The notes beneath the pieces are model-generated. The model was not told the DNA's origin and did not search any database. It saw only the letters and a program-made list of their open reading frames with translations. From NCBI GenBank assembly GCA_015501055.1, contig JADNYV010000039.1, forward strand, positions 1 to 64,000: DNA of 64,000 nucleotides, given 5' to 3'. The DNA comes from Mucidula mucida. Lineage: Eukaryota; Basidiomycota; Agaricomycetes; Agaricales; Physalacriaceae. A program made the position numbers and the translations under genes. Positions 22,357-31,327 of the stretch are shown piece by piece (position 1 is the first letter of the stretch; each line of letters opens with the position of its first letter).

Positions 22357-23829
22357 CTAATACGCCCGATCCTTGTCTTTGGTGGACTTGTACTTCTTGC
22401 AAACGGGTCCGGACGTGTCCTCGTCGTCGATACGGGATGTGCCTTGGGCCATACGACGTGCAGCCGCCTGGATCTCCAAGTGGTGCCTCTTCTTCGCCTT
22501 CTTCTTCAACCTCTCTTCAATCGCGGTCGTCTTCTGATTGGTGATGTGTTTCAACGACGACGCGGTCCTCCACAACATAAACTCTGTGATCTGGTTGCGC
22601 TCTCTTTCCGCATATGTCTTCCCATCTGCCTCCATAATATTCCCCTTCAACCTTTCATCCTTCTCGCGATCCACAACCTCGGTCTGGATTTCGACATCGT
22701 TGACAACCGACTCGCCCTCTGTACCTACATCAACGTCAAAGTCGGTGGAAGGGAACAGGGTGCCGTACTCGACTGGGACGTCTAGGAGTTGGATTTCTCC
22801 GTCTGGAAGGGAGACCTCAATGAATCCGTCACCAAGTTTGGCTGCATTATAGCTGCTGGTGGCGGACTGGTAGAAGGCTGGGATAGGTTTGGCTGCGTCA
22901 AAGCCATGGGTGAGGGTGTGGTTGTGGTAGTGCCAGATTTCTTTGAACTGGGCAGTGGTGAGACGGATGCTGGGACCGAACTCGGTGGGAACGAAGTCAA
23001 AGTGTCCAGTGTCGTGATGGTACTGGATATTCTCGGCGTCGTAGCGTGGGATGGAAGGACCAGCGGTACTGGGGCTGGGACCGGCATCCATGGCTGCATC
23101 GGTAGACAGATTGTCGACGGCGGGCATGGCGGAGGCGTCGTTATCAGATGTGCTATCCATGGAGAGATGCAGACGAAGCTGAGAAGGGTAATGTGAAGGC
23201 GGAGACGAATGGTGGGCAAGTAGAGGGGGTCGGATTTGCGAATTTGAGAAGTGCTGGTAAGTGTTGCTGACTTCTCTTCGCTCCCCCAGCTCTTTTATAC
23301 GTTTTAGAGCTGGTATCTCAACCAAATCGAGCGATATTCCGCCGGCAAACACAATTTGTTCATCTTCCTCTTCCAGGTTAGTATCCTTAGATTTCGGAAG
23401 TTTAGACGCGTCGCTAACACCCACAGCCTCTAGATAATCCTGCAGGGCGTCGAGATGCTTGACGTGGTCCAATGGGAGCCATGTAACATCGCCGACTTTC
23501 CATAAAACTTTAAACAGTAAGTTTGGAGCTTTTCCTGAATGGGTCTCAATTTTGTTCACAGCCCATTCACCCTTCAAACCGTCCAACGGCGATATCTGGC
23601 TCTCGCTTCGTCCTGGGAATAATCGGTCATCATTAGAATGATGTATCCGAAGGTAAGACGCGTGAAATACATCGTGCACGCCACGTTGCTTTAACGAGGA
23701 TGGTAGGTCTATCTTGAACGATGAGTTTCTGAAGTCCTTCAAGATCTTGTATGGCCCGATGTACTTTGGGACGAGTTTCCTTGCAAGTCCTTTAGGAAAC
23801 GTGATGTTTGTGGTGGAAATATACACCAA
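22357..23829 (-). CDS. pol: Gypsy integrase C-terminus with chromo-like domain and extended tail (fragment)
   Basis: Starts with KYIGPYKILKDF, the GPY/F module of Gypsy integrases. Then comes a chromo-like segment EWAVNKIETHSGKAPNLLFK, VLWKVGDVTWLPLDHVKHLD and ALQDYLEAVGV, which in chromoviruses directs integration to chromatin. After this the frame runs about 300 residues further (MDSTSDNDASAMPAVDNLST, EFGPSIRLTTAQFKEIWHYH, a basic ERLKKKAKKRHH stretch) without a domain I recognise. It belongs to the integrase fragment upstream (24390-23875). Confidence 0.82.
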   Translation of the reverse strand: MVYISTTNITFPKGLARKLVPKYIGPYKILKDFRNSSFKIDLPSSLKQRGVHDVFHASYLRIHHSNDDRLFPGRSESQISPLDGLKGEWAVNKIETHSGKAPNLLFKVLWKVGDVTWLPLDHVKHLDALQDYLEAVGVSDASKLPKSKDTNLEEEDEQIVFAGGISLDLVEIPALKRIKELGERREVSNTYQHFSNSQIRPPLLAHHSSPPSHYPSQLRLHLSMDSTSDNDASAMPAVDNLSTDAAMDAGPSPSTAGPSIPRYDAENIQYHHDTGHFDFVPTEFGPSIRLTTAQFKEIWHYHNHTLTHGFDAAKPIPAFYQSATSSYNAAKLGDGFIEVSLPDGEIQLLDVPVEYGTLFPSTDFDVDVGTEGESVVNDVEIQTEVVDREKDERLKGNIMEADGKTYAERERNQITEFMLWRTASSLKHITNQKTTAIEERLKKKAKKRHHLEIQAAARRMAQGTSRIDDEDTSGPVCKKYKSTKDKDRAY

Positions 23830-23874
23830 GTCGTCCGTGGTAAAAGGTATAGCTTGCCTTTTCCGATTTGCGTC

Positions 23875-24390
23875 TCAAACTTGTTTGACTCGGGCATTCA
23901 AGATACTGTCGTGAGCCGCCATTACGGCTAGCTTGATTCGCTGTGCGAATACGCGGACTGCGGGATACTCACTCTTGTCGGGTGAGTCCCAAATCATCGA
24001 ACGAGGCATCCGTCCCGAGTTCAGAAAGAAAGGTGCGTATCCTGTTGTCTCTGAACGTGCTAAATTAATAGCAAACTCGATAGCAGGCAGTTTCACGACC
24101 CAATCCTTCTGTGTCGGCGAAATACATTGCCTCAGCATTTGACCAATGGTTCGGTTTGCTCGTTCGGTCGCGCCGTCTGTTTGGGGGTGATAGGCACTCG
24201 ACATCTTGAGTTTAGTGCCAATTAAGCTGTGCAGGTGAGTCCAGAAGGTACTGGTGAATAAAACATCATGATCGCTAATAATTGCTTTTGGCAGTCCGTG
24301 GTGCCTATAGACTTCAGAGAACACAAGCTCAGCTATGTCGCGAGCCTTGTAGTTCACACAACCAGGTACCAGATGAACCATACTGGTCAA
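23875..24390 (-). CDS. pol: Gypsy integrase catalytic core (fragment)
   Basis: Contains the second aspartate region (AIISDHDVLFTSTFW) and the catalytic glutamate region (SSAYHPQTDGATERANRTIG) of the retroviral-type integrase core. The first aspartate segment falls at the frame break near 24400, just after GIDLMDPLPVSTN of the preceding frame. Confidence 0.85.
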   Translation of the reverse strand: MTSMVHLVPGCVNYKARDIAELVFSEVYRHHGLPKAIISDHDVLFTSTFWTHLHSLIGTKLKMSSAYHPQTDGATERANRTIGQMLRQCISPTQKDWVVKLPAIEFAINLARSETTGYAPFFLNSGRMPRSMIWDSPDKSEYPAVRVFAQRIKLAVMAAHDSILNARVKQV

Positions 24391-24429
24391 GTGGTCGATT
24401 ATTACGACAAGCGCATCAAAATTTCCGTC

Positions 24430-26400
24430 TCAGTTTGTGGAAACGGGCAAGGGATCCATCAAATCGATCCCAATGGTGTCCCAGGGACGTTCTGGTGGGT
24501 TTAGCGGGTGCAGTAGGCCATACGGCTTCTGATTCGTCGGTTTAGAGCGGTGGCAAGTCTTACAGGACTTGCAGTACTCTTCGACGTCGTGGACCATCGA
24601 CTTCCACCATACATGGTCGCGCAAGTACTGCATGGTTTTCCGAGATCCGAGATGTGCAAGAAGTGAGTGTGCTTCATCGATGACAACTTCTCTAATGCTC
24701 CAATCTTTTGTTAGAAGATCTGGGATGCACAGCAGTCGGTTCCCGTCCGTCATGGTGATGTATATGAGCCCATTTTCGATGGTAAAGTTTCGAAATTCCT
24801 TCGGCTTGGCCAAGATATCTCTAAATAGCTTGTCAGATGCGTAATGATGCCGGATTTCTTTGACAAGGTTTATGCCCGCGCGCCCTTCAGCTAGCGTCTC
24901 AAAAAAGGAATCCTCAAAGTCGACGGTGATTTCCTTTTCGGGAATAGTATCCTCGCGTTTCTCACTAGTATGTTTGCTTGTGGACCCTGGTAATTCAGCG
25001 GTCTTCAGGGTAGATTTAAGCGGTGTGCTTCCATTCTCTGGGGCACTTTCTAACTCTCTTTCGTCAAATTGAGGTACTGACGGAGCTTCTTGTGCAGGTT
25101 CAACTTGTTTGGAATTTTCGTTGGTACCCTCGCCCTCCTTTCGTTCTCGTGGGCCTTTGAGGACGAAACAATCTTTGACACGTTGAGCAAACATGCCACT
25201 AGTCTCCTTCTTTTGAGGTCGAAGGTTCATTGCATTAACATCAAGCCCAGTGCTTTCATCCGATGAATCGCACTGATAGGTCAAGTTTTCAGCTTCCGTG
25301 CTAACGTACACAGGCATTGACACTGCCTCCTTCTCCGATATCAACGTATCATTGAAGAACATGTCGTGATACGTGTACTCGCTTAGCGCGCGTACAGTTC
25401 CAGGCGCATCATTCGCGTAAATGCGAGACAGCGCATCAGCTACGATGTTGGATTCACCCGGTATGTACTTCACCGTGAAATTAAATTCACCAATATGTTC
25501 TAACCACCGGGCTTGTTGCGGTTTCAGCTCTGTTTTGCTTAACAGAGGCTCAAGACCCTTATGGTCTGTTACCCATGTGAACGGAGCACCAACAAGGATA
25601 TCGCGATGCCGTAACATCGTCTCAACGCCAGCAAGCATCTCGATATCTTGAACCGGGTAATTCTGCTGAGCTGAATTTAGTTTCACCGAATAAAACACCG
25701 CAATTCTTGTGTTCGACCAAGTAGGACCTTGCGCCACATAACCCGCGACGCCCGTAGCACTGCCATCAGTAACTACCCAAATAGGATCTGCTCCTGGTGA
25801 GTAGTCAATTGGTTTCCTGCGATGATTCCTCGCTTGCTCAATCTTGTCTTTCACATCTTGAAAGGCACGCTGTTCCGTGAAGCCCCAGCGAAACGGTTTG
25901 GTATCACCGGTGATCTTCGAGAGAACACCCATGGGAATGCGAACGTCACCCGCATCATCTGCCAAGTATCCCGCGGCTCCAAGAAATCCACGTAGTAAGT
26001 CGCGATTCGTTGGAGTGGGCCACTTGTTGATTGCATCAACTTTGTCAGGATCCATCCGGATGCCTTTGTCGTCGATGATTCGACTGAGTACTTTCAGTTC
26101 TTTTGCTAGAAAGAATACCTTATGCTCGCCTAAGTAGAACTTTTCTCGACGGAGTAAATCAATACAGGTTTTTACATGCTTGATGTGATCCTCGAGTGTA
26201 TCGGAGTAGATAATAATATCATCAAGATAGACGTCCATGAACCGACCGATATACGGTGAGAATATGTGGTTCATGAGACCCTGGAAGGTAGCAGGTGCAT
26301 TGCAGTCACCCTGCTGCATCACTAGACTGACCATGTTCCCGTCTGGAGTGGATACAGCTGTGTGAGAGACATGAGCGGGTTCAATGTTCATATGCATCAC
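24430..26400 (-). CDS. pol: Gypsy reverse transcriptase, RNase H and integrase zinc domain (fragment)
   Basis: A 656-residue frame. RT motifs: LVMQQGDCNAPATFQGLMN and the active-site box FMDVYLDDIIIYS. The thumb/connection follows (FLGAAGYLADD). RNase H: WVVTDGSATGVAGYVAQG, QDIEMLAGVETMLRH and FTWVTDHKGLEPLL. An acidic linker follows, then the HHCC integrase zinc domain (HSLLAHLGSRKTMQYLRDH with CKSCKTCHRSK). The beginning is lost at the nested hAT insertion at 26403. Confidence 0.88.
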   Translation of the reverse strand: MMHMNIEPAHVSHTAVSTPDGNMVSLVMQQGDCNAPATFQGLMNHIFSPYIGRFMDVYLDDIIIYSDTLEDHIKHVKTCIDLLRREKFYLGEHKVFFLAKELKVLSRIIDDKGIRMDPDKVDAINKWPTPTNRDLLRGFLGAAGYLADDAGDVRIPMGVLSKITGDTKPFRWGFTEQRAFQDVKDKIEQARNHRRKPIDYSPGADPIWVVTDGSATGVAGYVAQGPTWSNTRIAVFYSVKLNSAQQNYPVQDIEMLAGVETMLRHRDILVGAPFTWVTDHKGLEPLLSKTELKPQQARWLEHIGEFNFTVKYIPGESNIVADALSRIYANDAPGTVRALSEYTYHDMFFNDTLISEKEAVSMPVYVSTEAENLTYQCDSSDESTGLDVNAMNLRPQKKETSGMFAQRVKDCFVLKGPRERKEGEGTNENSKQVEPAQEAPSVPQFDERELESAPENGSTPLKSTLKTAELPGSTSKHTSEKREDTIPEKEITVDFEDSFFETLAEGRAGINLVKEIRHHYASDKLFRDILAKPKEFRNFTIENGLIYITMTDGNRLLCIPDLLTKDWSIREVVIDEAHSLLAHLGSRKTMQYLRDHVWWKSMVHDVEEYCKSCKTCHRSKPTNQKPYGLLHPLNPPERPWDTIGIDLMDPLPVSTN

Positions 26401-26660
26401 TAGAATCCATTAGAGTCGGACGCGAGTATAGAATAAAAAAAGTACTCACGAATAAACTCATACTCATCATGCAAGCCAAGAGTATACTCGCACGTGAGTA
26501 GAGTAGAGTCTAGAGTCTATGGTGAGTCTAGAGTTTCAGTTTGGGGCCACGAATACTCGATAGACTCATACTCATAAATATTCGTGAATACTCATGAGTA
26601 TTCTTATATTCGTGAGTATTCGTGAGTATTCAGCTCCTAATATATATTTTTTGAACAAAA

Positions 26661-26747
26661 TGAACCCCGTGAGCATTGAACCCACGGAGCTCAGCCATTT
26701 CTGTGCATCAGCACAACAACGAGTATAACCACTGCGCCAAAAGGGCA
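26661..26747 (-). ncRNA. tRNA-like sequence (degenerate tRNA or SINE head) inside the hAT-like element
   Basis: On the minus strand TGGCGCAGTGG fits the pol III A-box consensus TRGYNNARNNG, and GGTTCAATGC fits the B-box GWTCRANNC, about 45 nt apart. A T-arm hairpin (GTGGG/CTCAC) can form. The acceptor stem does not pair well, so a functional tRNA is unlikely. Confidence 0.4.
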
Positions 26748-26964
26748 TATTCATTATACAATTTCAGTCCAGATCACACATAATTAGGTAAAATGCCATT
26801 AGCAAAAAAAAGGACAAAGGCCATGAAGGCCATACAAAATGTTGTGCTACAAACAAACCTGATGCGAGTACTGTTGCGAAGCGACGCATACGACGCATCA
26901 GGTGAAGAGTATGATACATCTAATATACAAAAAAACTACAAAATCGTCCACAAAAACGAATACT

Positions 26965-27507
26965 CTACAGTCCGTGAGGAAGAAGGGGTGCGCGCCCGAA
27001 AACTGTAACGTAACAGTCCACATAGTACTCAGCTAATCCGTACTCAACAGTCCGCATTTCCCGTTCTGACATCAGAGAGCCACAGATCAACTTGTGAGCG
27101 GCCTGTGAAGTTCCCGCCGGCATTGGTGGAACACGACACCAGCGTCGCATCACCCGGTACAAAGCAGCCAGGACAGACGCGCGTCCCGTAAACGTTGCTG
27201 CCGCCAGCCCCATCCGACCCCAGTCAATGCTCTCCGGGACGACTCGGCCGTTGAAAAGTGCACCGAGAATCTGCATCTGGCGGTCACCGAAAGACGAGGC
27301 ATCCAAATTGTCGTAAGGCACTGCTTGCCCAAGCTCCGTGTCAGGTTGCGGATCGTTGAAGCCCTGATTTCCGCGATGGTATGGATCCTGTCTCAGAGTT
27401 TGACACGGGTCATGATGGTGATGTTGAGATTGACGATGATGACGATGATCTCTATGAAACGATTGAGCAGGTAGTTTTGGTTCGACGGCGCAAGCCTGCT
27501 TCTTCAC
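26965..27507 (-). CDS. Unrecognised ORF in the hAT-like element
   Basis: A 180-codon frame. The part at about 27330-26965 is coherent (MGLAAATFTGRASVLAALYR, AAHKLICGSLMSEREMRTVE, LAEYYVDCYVTVFG). Its His-rich first third is antisense to an acidic plus-strand frame (27380-27554, VEIDDDDDDLYETIEQVVL, ending TDMDIT then stop) that looks more like a real protein tail. So two partly overlapping remnants, one on each strand, may be present. No family assigned. Confidence 0.3.
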   Translation of the reverse strand: MKKQACAVEPKLPAQSFHRDHRHHRQSQHHHHDPCQTLRQDPYHRGNQGFNDPQPDTELGQAVPYDNLDASSFGDRQMQILGALFNGRVVPESIDWGRMGLAAATFTGRASVLAALYRVMRRWCRVPPMPAGTSQAAHKLICGSLMSEREMRTVEYGLAEYYVDCYVTVFGRAPLLPHGL

Positions 27508-27818
27508 CTCAGGATACTACTGATATGGATGCTACTGATATGGATATAACTTGATACACTTACGACCTACTTACTTTAATCTTCACTGTCTTTATGTTTG
27601 AATTTGCTTGCTGATACGTGAGTATACTCGAGTATACTCGGATCGTACTCGAGTACTCGAATACTCGAGACTCATGAAGTACTCTCGAGTAGAGTAGATA
27701 TTCGAGTAGAGTCTCGAGTGAAGACTCGAGTCTTGAGTATTGGGTTTGAGGTAAGAGTTACTCATACGATGAGTCCGAATATACTCGAGTATGGACTCGT
27801 GTCCATCTCTAGAATCCA

Positions 27819-29330
27819 TCAAAGAACGATATCTTCCGCGTGCAACTGTCTCAGAATGCCCTCAATCGACGGCATTGGAGAAGCCATCTTTCGTGTGTTC
27901 GCGTTTCGGGCTCGGAGATCAACCACAACACGTAGTTTGGTTTTGTCGCTGACTTTAGGTACCAAAAGCAGCGGGACAGTGTTTCTCGCATTCGTGAGTT
28001 TCCATCGTCCTGTCTTGATATAGGCATCACGTTTCTGAGCCCATTCGTTACGCATTCTGTCTGGACAATGAGATGGACGCCACTTGATAATCAAGTTTTC
28101 ATCAATCAACGGGATAGTGTGATTGATGTCTCGTAGAGGAGGAAGTGGGGTTTCAGCAGCTTTCAGGAAGAGAGGTCGAGCATATTCAACAAGTTCTCGT
28201 CTGTACGTCTCAAGACCTTCTTCATAAATGACCGTGGCTTGGGATGCTAACTCCGCTACACCCTTGCCGATCAGGGGTAACGACTTGTTGCTTCTGACTA
28301 TCACCTTTGAGTTGTTGAAGCTCACTGTCATCTTGTGCTGATATAGGAACGGAGTTCCTAGGATTACATCATAATTGGCGACATTCACAATGTCAAAATA
28401 CCTCGTTTCATCAATACCTTGGTACTGGAGCCAGACAGTCGTTCCAAAGTTGATTTTAGACCTCAATCCTTGAACAGCAAGTTGCAGAGGCAGCGACGAG
28501 GCAAGTTCTTCTTTTCTGAGCTTCAGCTGATCTGCAATCGTGGTGGACATGAAATCTCCCATAGATCCAGTGTCCAGCAACGCGCGAACCGGATGCCCGT
28601 TCAACTCAATCTGGATCACCAACGTTCGAGGAATTCTTTGTGTTATATCCTTGATTCGAGACGCGTTCCTCTGAACTCCCGCCAATTTATTGCGAGGTAT
28701 CTGTACTCCAGACAGATGAAAAGAAGTACCGTCTTCATGTCCTAATTGAAAGGACAGCATCAAGCGTGGTAAGGACAGCCAGAACTGTTCCCATCCCCTC
28801 ATCTGATCATTCAGAAACCCAAATATAGGTGTGTCGTCGTCTTCCCAGAGATCAAAGTCGTACTCATGATCTCTCCAGACGTGCGCTAATCGAACACGAT
28901 ACCAACGCGCCAAGTCGAATAGGCCGTTCTCCACCAATTCCAAGTCCAGGTTCGTGATGAATGTCAGATGGTTATCTCTGATCTCAATGATGCTCTCATC
29001 TGTCCAGGATTGTTGTACGTCAAATCTTCGGACATTAGGGTTGTACGGGGACACATGGTCACCCATGTACGGTTGATGCAAGAGAAGTAATTCTTCTATT
29101 CCCTCAATCAACGCATCGCCCATGCGTCCTTGACCGATCCAGGGTGCTCCCATAGGCCAGTGGTCATGAGTCATTCCAAGACCAAGACTGCGTTTTTGCG
29201 CATACCACTGGACAACACAAGAATCCGGATTTTCGAGCCAAGAAGATCGTATTTCAAATCGCGATTCTTCGTCGGAGTGGATAAAGAGCGTGTCGACAAT
29301 AACGTGGTGCGTATTATTCATTCGGTACAC
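27819..29330 (-). CDS. pol: Gypsy protease and start of reverse transcriptase (fragment)
   Basis: The aspartic protease core is RALLDTGSMGDFMS with the second strand VILGTPFLYQHKMTVSFNN. The RT N-terminus follows: KRDAYIKTGRWKL, PLLLVPKVSDKTKLRVVVDL, RARNANTRK and PMPSIEGILRQLHAEDIV. The frame stops at the hAT insertion site. Confidence 0.87.
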   Translation of the reverse strand: MYRMNNTHHVIVDTLFIHSDEESRFEIRSSWLENPDSCVVQWYAQKRSLGLGMTHDHWPMGAPWIGQGRMGDALIEGIEELLLLHQPYMGDHVSPYNPNVRRFDVQQSWTDESIIEIRDNHLTFITNLDLELVENGLFDLARWYRVRLAHVWRDHEYDFDLWEDDDTPIFGFLNDQMRGWEQFWLSLPRLMLSFQLGHEDGTSFHLSGVQIPRNKLAGVQRNASRIKDITQRIPRTLVIQIELNGHPVRALLDTGSMGDFMSTTIADQLKLRKEELASSLPLQLAVQGLRSKINFGTTVWLQYQGIDETRYFDIVNVANYDVILGTPFLYQHKMTVSFNNSKVIVRSNKSLPLIGKGVAELASQATVIYEEGLETYRRELVEYARPLFLKAAETPLPPLRDINHTIPLIDENLIIKWRPSHCPDRMRNEWAQKRDAYIKTGRWKLTNARNTVPLLLVPKVSDKTKLRVVVDLRARNANTRKMASPMPSIEGILRQLHAEDIVL

Positions 29331-29419
29331 TATGAACCGACGCCAATCAATGTCAGGTGGTATAGGTTCACCCGGATACGGAGCACTACTGCTGAGATGG
29401 TACTCTGCAGTGTTCGCAA

Positions 29420-31327
29420 TTACATCGCCAATCGCGCGGGTGCGGGATCAGTATTTTGTCCGAACGCAGGTATGTTGAACCATTGATATCGCCAGATTCC
29501 TGTTCTTGACCCTCTAGCAGGTTGATCTTTAGGGACTCGAGACATCATACTCGTGTCTGGCTCAGGTATGTGTCTTCCAGCAATAGATGAAGTTACCGTG
29601 GTAACAAGTCCGTCCAGCCAGGAACTAAATAATTCGAAAGCCAAGTCTTCATCTACGGATTTGTGCAAGATCGTAGATATGTCTGACTCTCTTATCGAAT
29701 CAGAATGATCTGGAGATGAGTTCTCGGGTGTATCTGACAAGGATGCGACGGAGTCATGCAGTATGTCATAGTCTGACAGGTCTGATTCTGATACTGACTG
29801 CAATTCTGGCATAGATCCATCATTCGAGTTGTCATCATCAGAGGTATAACTCGAACTCGACGTGCTCGTTTCGTCATATGAGCTTGTTTTGGTACTTGTT
29901 GCAGTGTCGCTGTCAGAATCGGGTTCGTCCTCTTCGGGAATTGGAGAGAGTCGTCTCTCCCACCCTTGGGAAATCAAGGTAACAATTTCATCAAAGAGTT
30001 CTTCTACGTCGAGATACTTACATAGAAGCTCTTCAGACTCACAGATTGCCTGCGGACTGCAGTTTTCAGTAGAATGACCGTCATCAATGCACTCAGTGCA
30101 TAAATGTGCCCAAGGTTCGTCATTCTCCATTCGGGTTAAGATGTCTGCCAATATTTCAGACGTCGTATCCTCCGGTAGGGCCATAGTGGCCACCATTCGT
30201 TTCTCATAGAAGTATTGGACAACGTGTCGTTGTACAATCCAAACGAAGTCACAACCAGATCGCTCCAGGTTGTGTCGGATCGCGTGCCAAGGTTCCAGCT
30301 GTAGTTCCTGCTCCTCGCTCATCTCATCAGGAACTGATTGCTCTTGAGAGCATTTCTCGTTGATCTCCTCTGTCTCAGAGATATCCAATTCGGAAACAGC
30401 CATCAAATCAGGTAAGGAATTGTTGTCCAAGTCCTCATCTGTCTCTGATACAGACAACAGATCAGGCATCGACTTATCACCGGAGTCGTCAACATATATG
30501 TCTGCGGGATCCAAGTCTGATCCCTCTGAAGAGTCGGAACCGGCAATTAGGTCTGGTAGCAAGTCGTGTTCGGATTCGTTATCCGAGTCCGATTTGCTGG
30601 GAATTCCAGGTATACTTTCATTCCATAGCGAGTCTATGTGATCATGAATCTCGTCTAGCAAAGTCTGTAGGTCCAGATATCCCCAAAGAATATCCTCAAC
30701 CTCTGAAACTGCCGGTGAGCTGTCTCTCTCGACTGGCGCTGATGAGTTCCCAAATCTCGGGTTTTCAACAGCTTCCCAAGTTGAAAGAATACCAACCAGA
30801 GTGTCAGAGGTCGTAGATTCAGGTAAGGATATCATTACTGAATGAGTTCCAATGTCGAGTCTAACGTGCCGTTGTACCAGGTCAACAAAGTCGACTTTTA
30901 TGTCTTCCATCATGTTCCGGAAGAAACGCCAGGTATCAAGATGCTCTGAGTCAATTACCGATGCTGATTCATCAGTGTTAATTGGTTCTAGACTTTCAGC
31001 TTCTACAAGCATCGTCAAATCATCGTTGGGGTCCGATTCAAACGTTACCGAGTGGATCCCCGGTACCCTTCTAGTAGCATCAGATTGTTTTTGAAGCTGT
31101 TTGATGTCTATATCGACACCAGCAGCTCGCATTCCAGGTGGTGAGTTGCCTTTCCCAGATACAAACTTCCCCAGTGGGCACTGACGAGCCATGTGACCAA
31201 GTTCCTTGCAGCGGAAGCATTTCCCCACTGCTCGCAACTCTTCCTTCTCCTTCTCAGAGAGTTCAGTTCGCGGTGACGTGGTTCGCGAGGTGCTGGCTAT
31301 GCCATCACCACCAAATCGATTACCCAA
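29420..31327 (-). CDS. gag: Gypsy zinc-knuckle protein with duplicated acidic domain (fragment of Gag-Pol)
   Basis: The CCHC knuckle CFRCKELGHMARQCP is at residues 37-51. About 580 residues of acidic, serine-rich sequence follow, before the protease frame. Within it a domain occurs twice about 214 residues apart. The motifs WRFFRNMMEDIKVDFVDLVQ, SLPESTTSDTLVGIL and YLDLQTLLDEI recur as WHAIRHNLERSGCDFVWIVQ, ALPEDTTSEILADIL and YLDVEELFDEI. A short motif of the type MPDLLSVSETDED also repeats about four times. Function unknown. Confidence 0.8.
   Translation of the reverse strand: MGNRFGGDGIASTSRTTSPRTELSEKEKEELRAVGKCFRCKELGHMARQCPLGKFVSGKGNSPPGMRAAGVDIDIKQLQKQSDATRRVPGIHSVTFESDPNDDLTMLVEAESLEPINTDESASVIDSEHLDTWRFFRNMMEDIKVDFVDLVQRHVRLDIGTHSVMISLPESTTSDTLVGILSTWEAVENPRFGNSSAPVERDSSPAVSEVEDILWGYLDLQTLLDEIHDHIDSLWNESIPGIPSKSDSDNESEHDLLPDLIAGSDSSEGSDLDPADIYVDDSGDKSMPDLLSVSETDEDLDNNSLPDLMAVSELDISETEEINEKCSQEQSVPDEMSEEQELQLEPWHAIRHNLERSGCDFVWIVQRHVVQYFYEKRMVATMALPEDTTSEILADILTRMENDEPWAHLCTECIDDGHSTENCSPQAICESEELLCKYLDVEELFDEIVTLISQGWERRLSPIPEEDEPDSDSDTATSTKTSSYDETSTSSSSYTSDDDNSNDGSMPELQSVSESDLSDYDILHDSVASLSDTPENSSPDHSDSIRESDISTILHKSVDEDLAFELFSSWLDGLVTTVTSSIAGRHIPEPDTSMMSRVPKDQPARGSRTGIWRYQWFNIPAFGQNTDPAPARLAM

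Larger units (their letters stand above)
26411..27811. mobile_element. hAT-like DNA transposon, probably non-autonomous
   Basis: 1.4 kb inserted in the Gypsy RT gene. The 8-bp duplication GAATCCAT flanks it (26403-26410 and 27812-27819). Imperfect terminal inverted repeats start TAGAG (left TAGAGTCGGACGCGAGT, right complement TAGAGATGGACACGAGT). Both ends hold dense copies of CGAGTA/TACTCG pentamer-type motifs, the sort of subterminal array bound by hAT transposases. TAGAG ends and 8-bp duplications are hAT traits. No transposase with family motifs is present. Removing it restores the RT region apart from one further shift. Confidence 0.82.

Noticed and set aside
26965..27507. The 180-codon ORF as a complete hAT transposase
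   Set aside because: It lacks any hAT motif (no dimerisation WW..FP pattern, no RNRLS-type block), and half of it is antisense to an acidic plus-strand frame.
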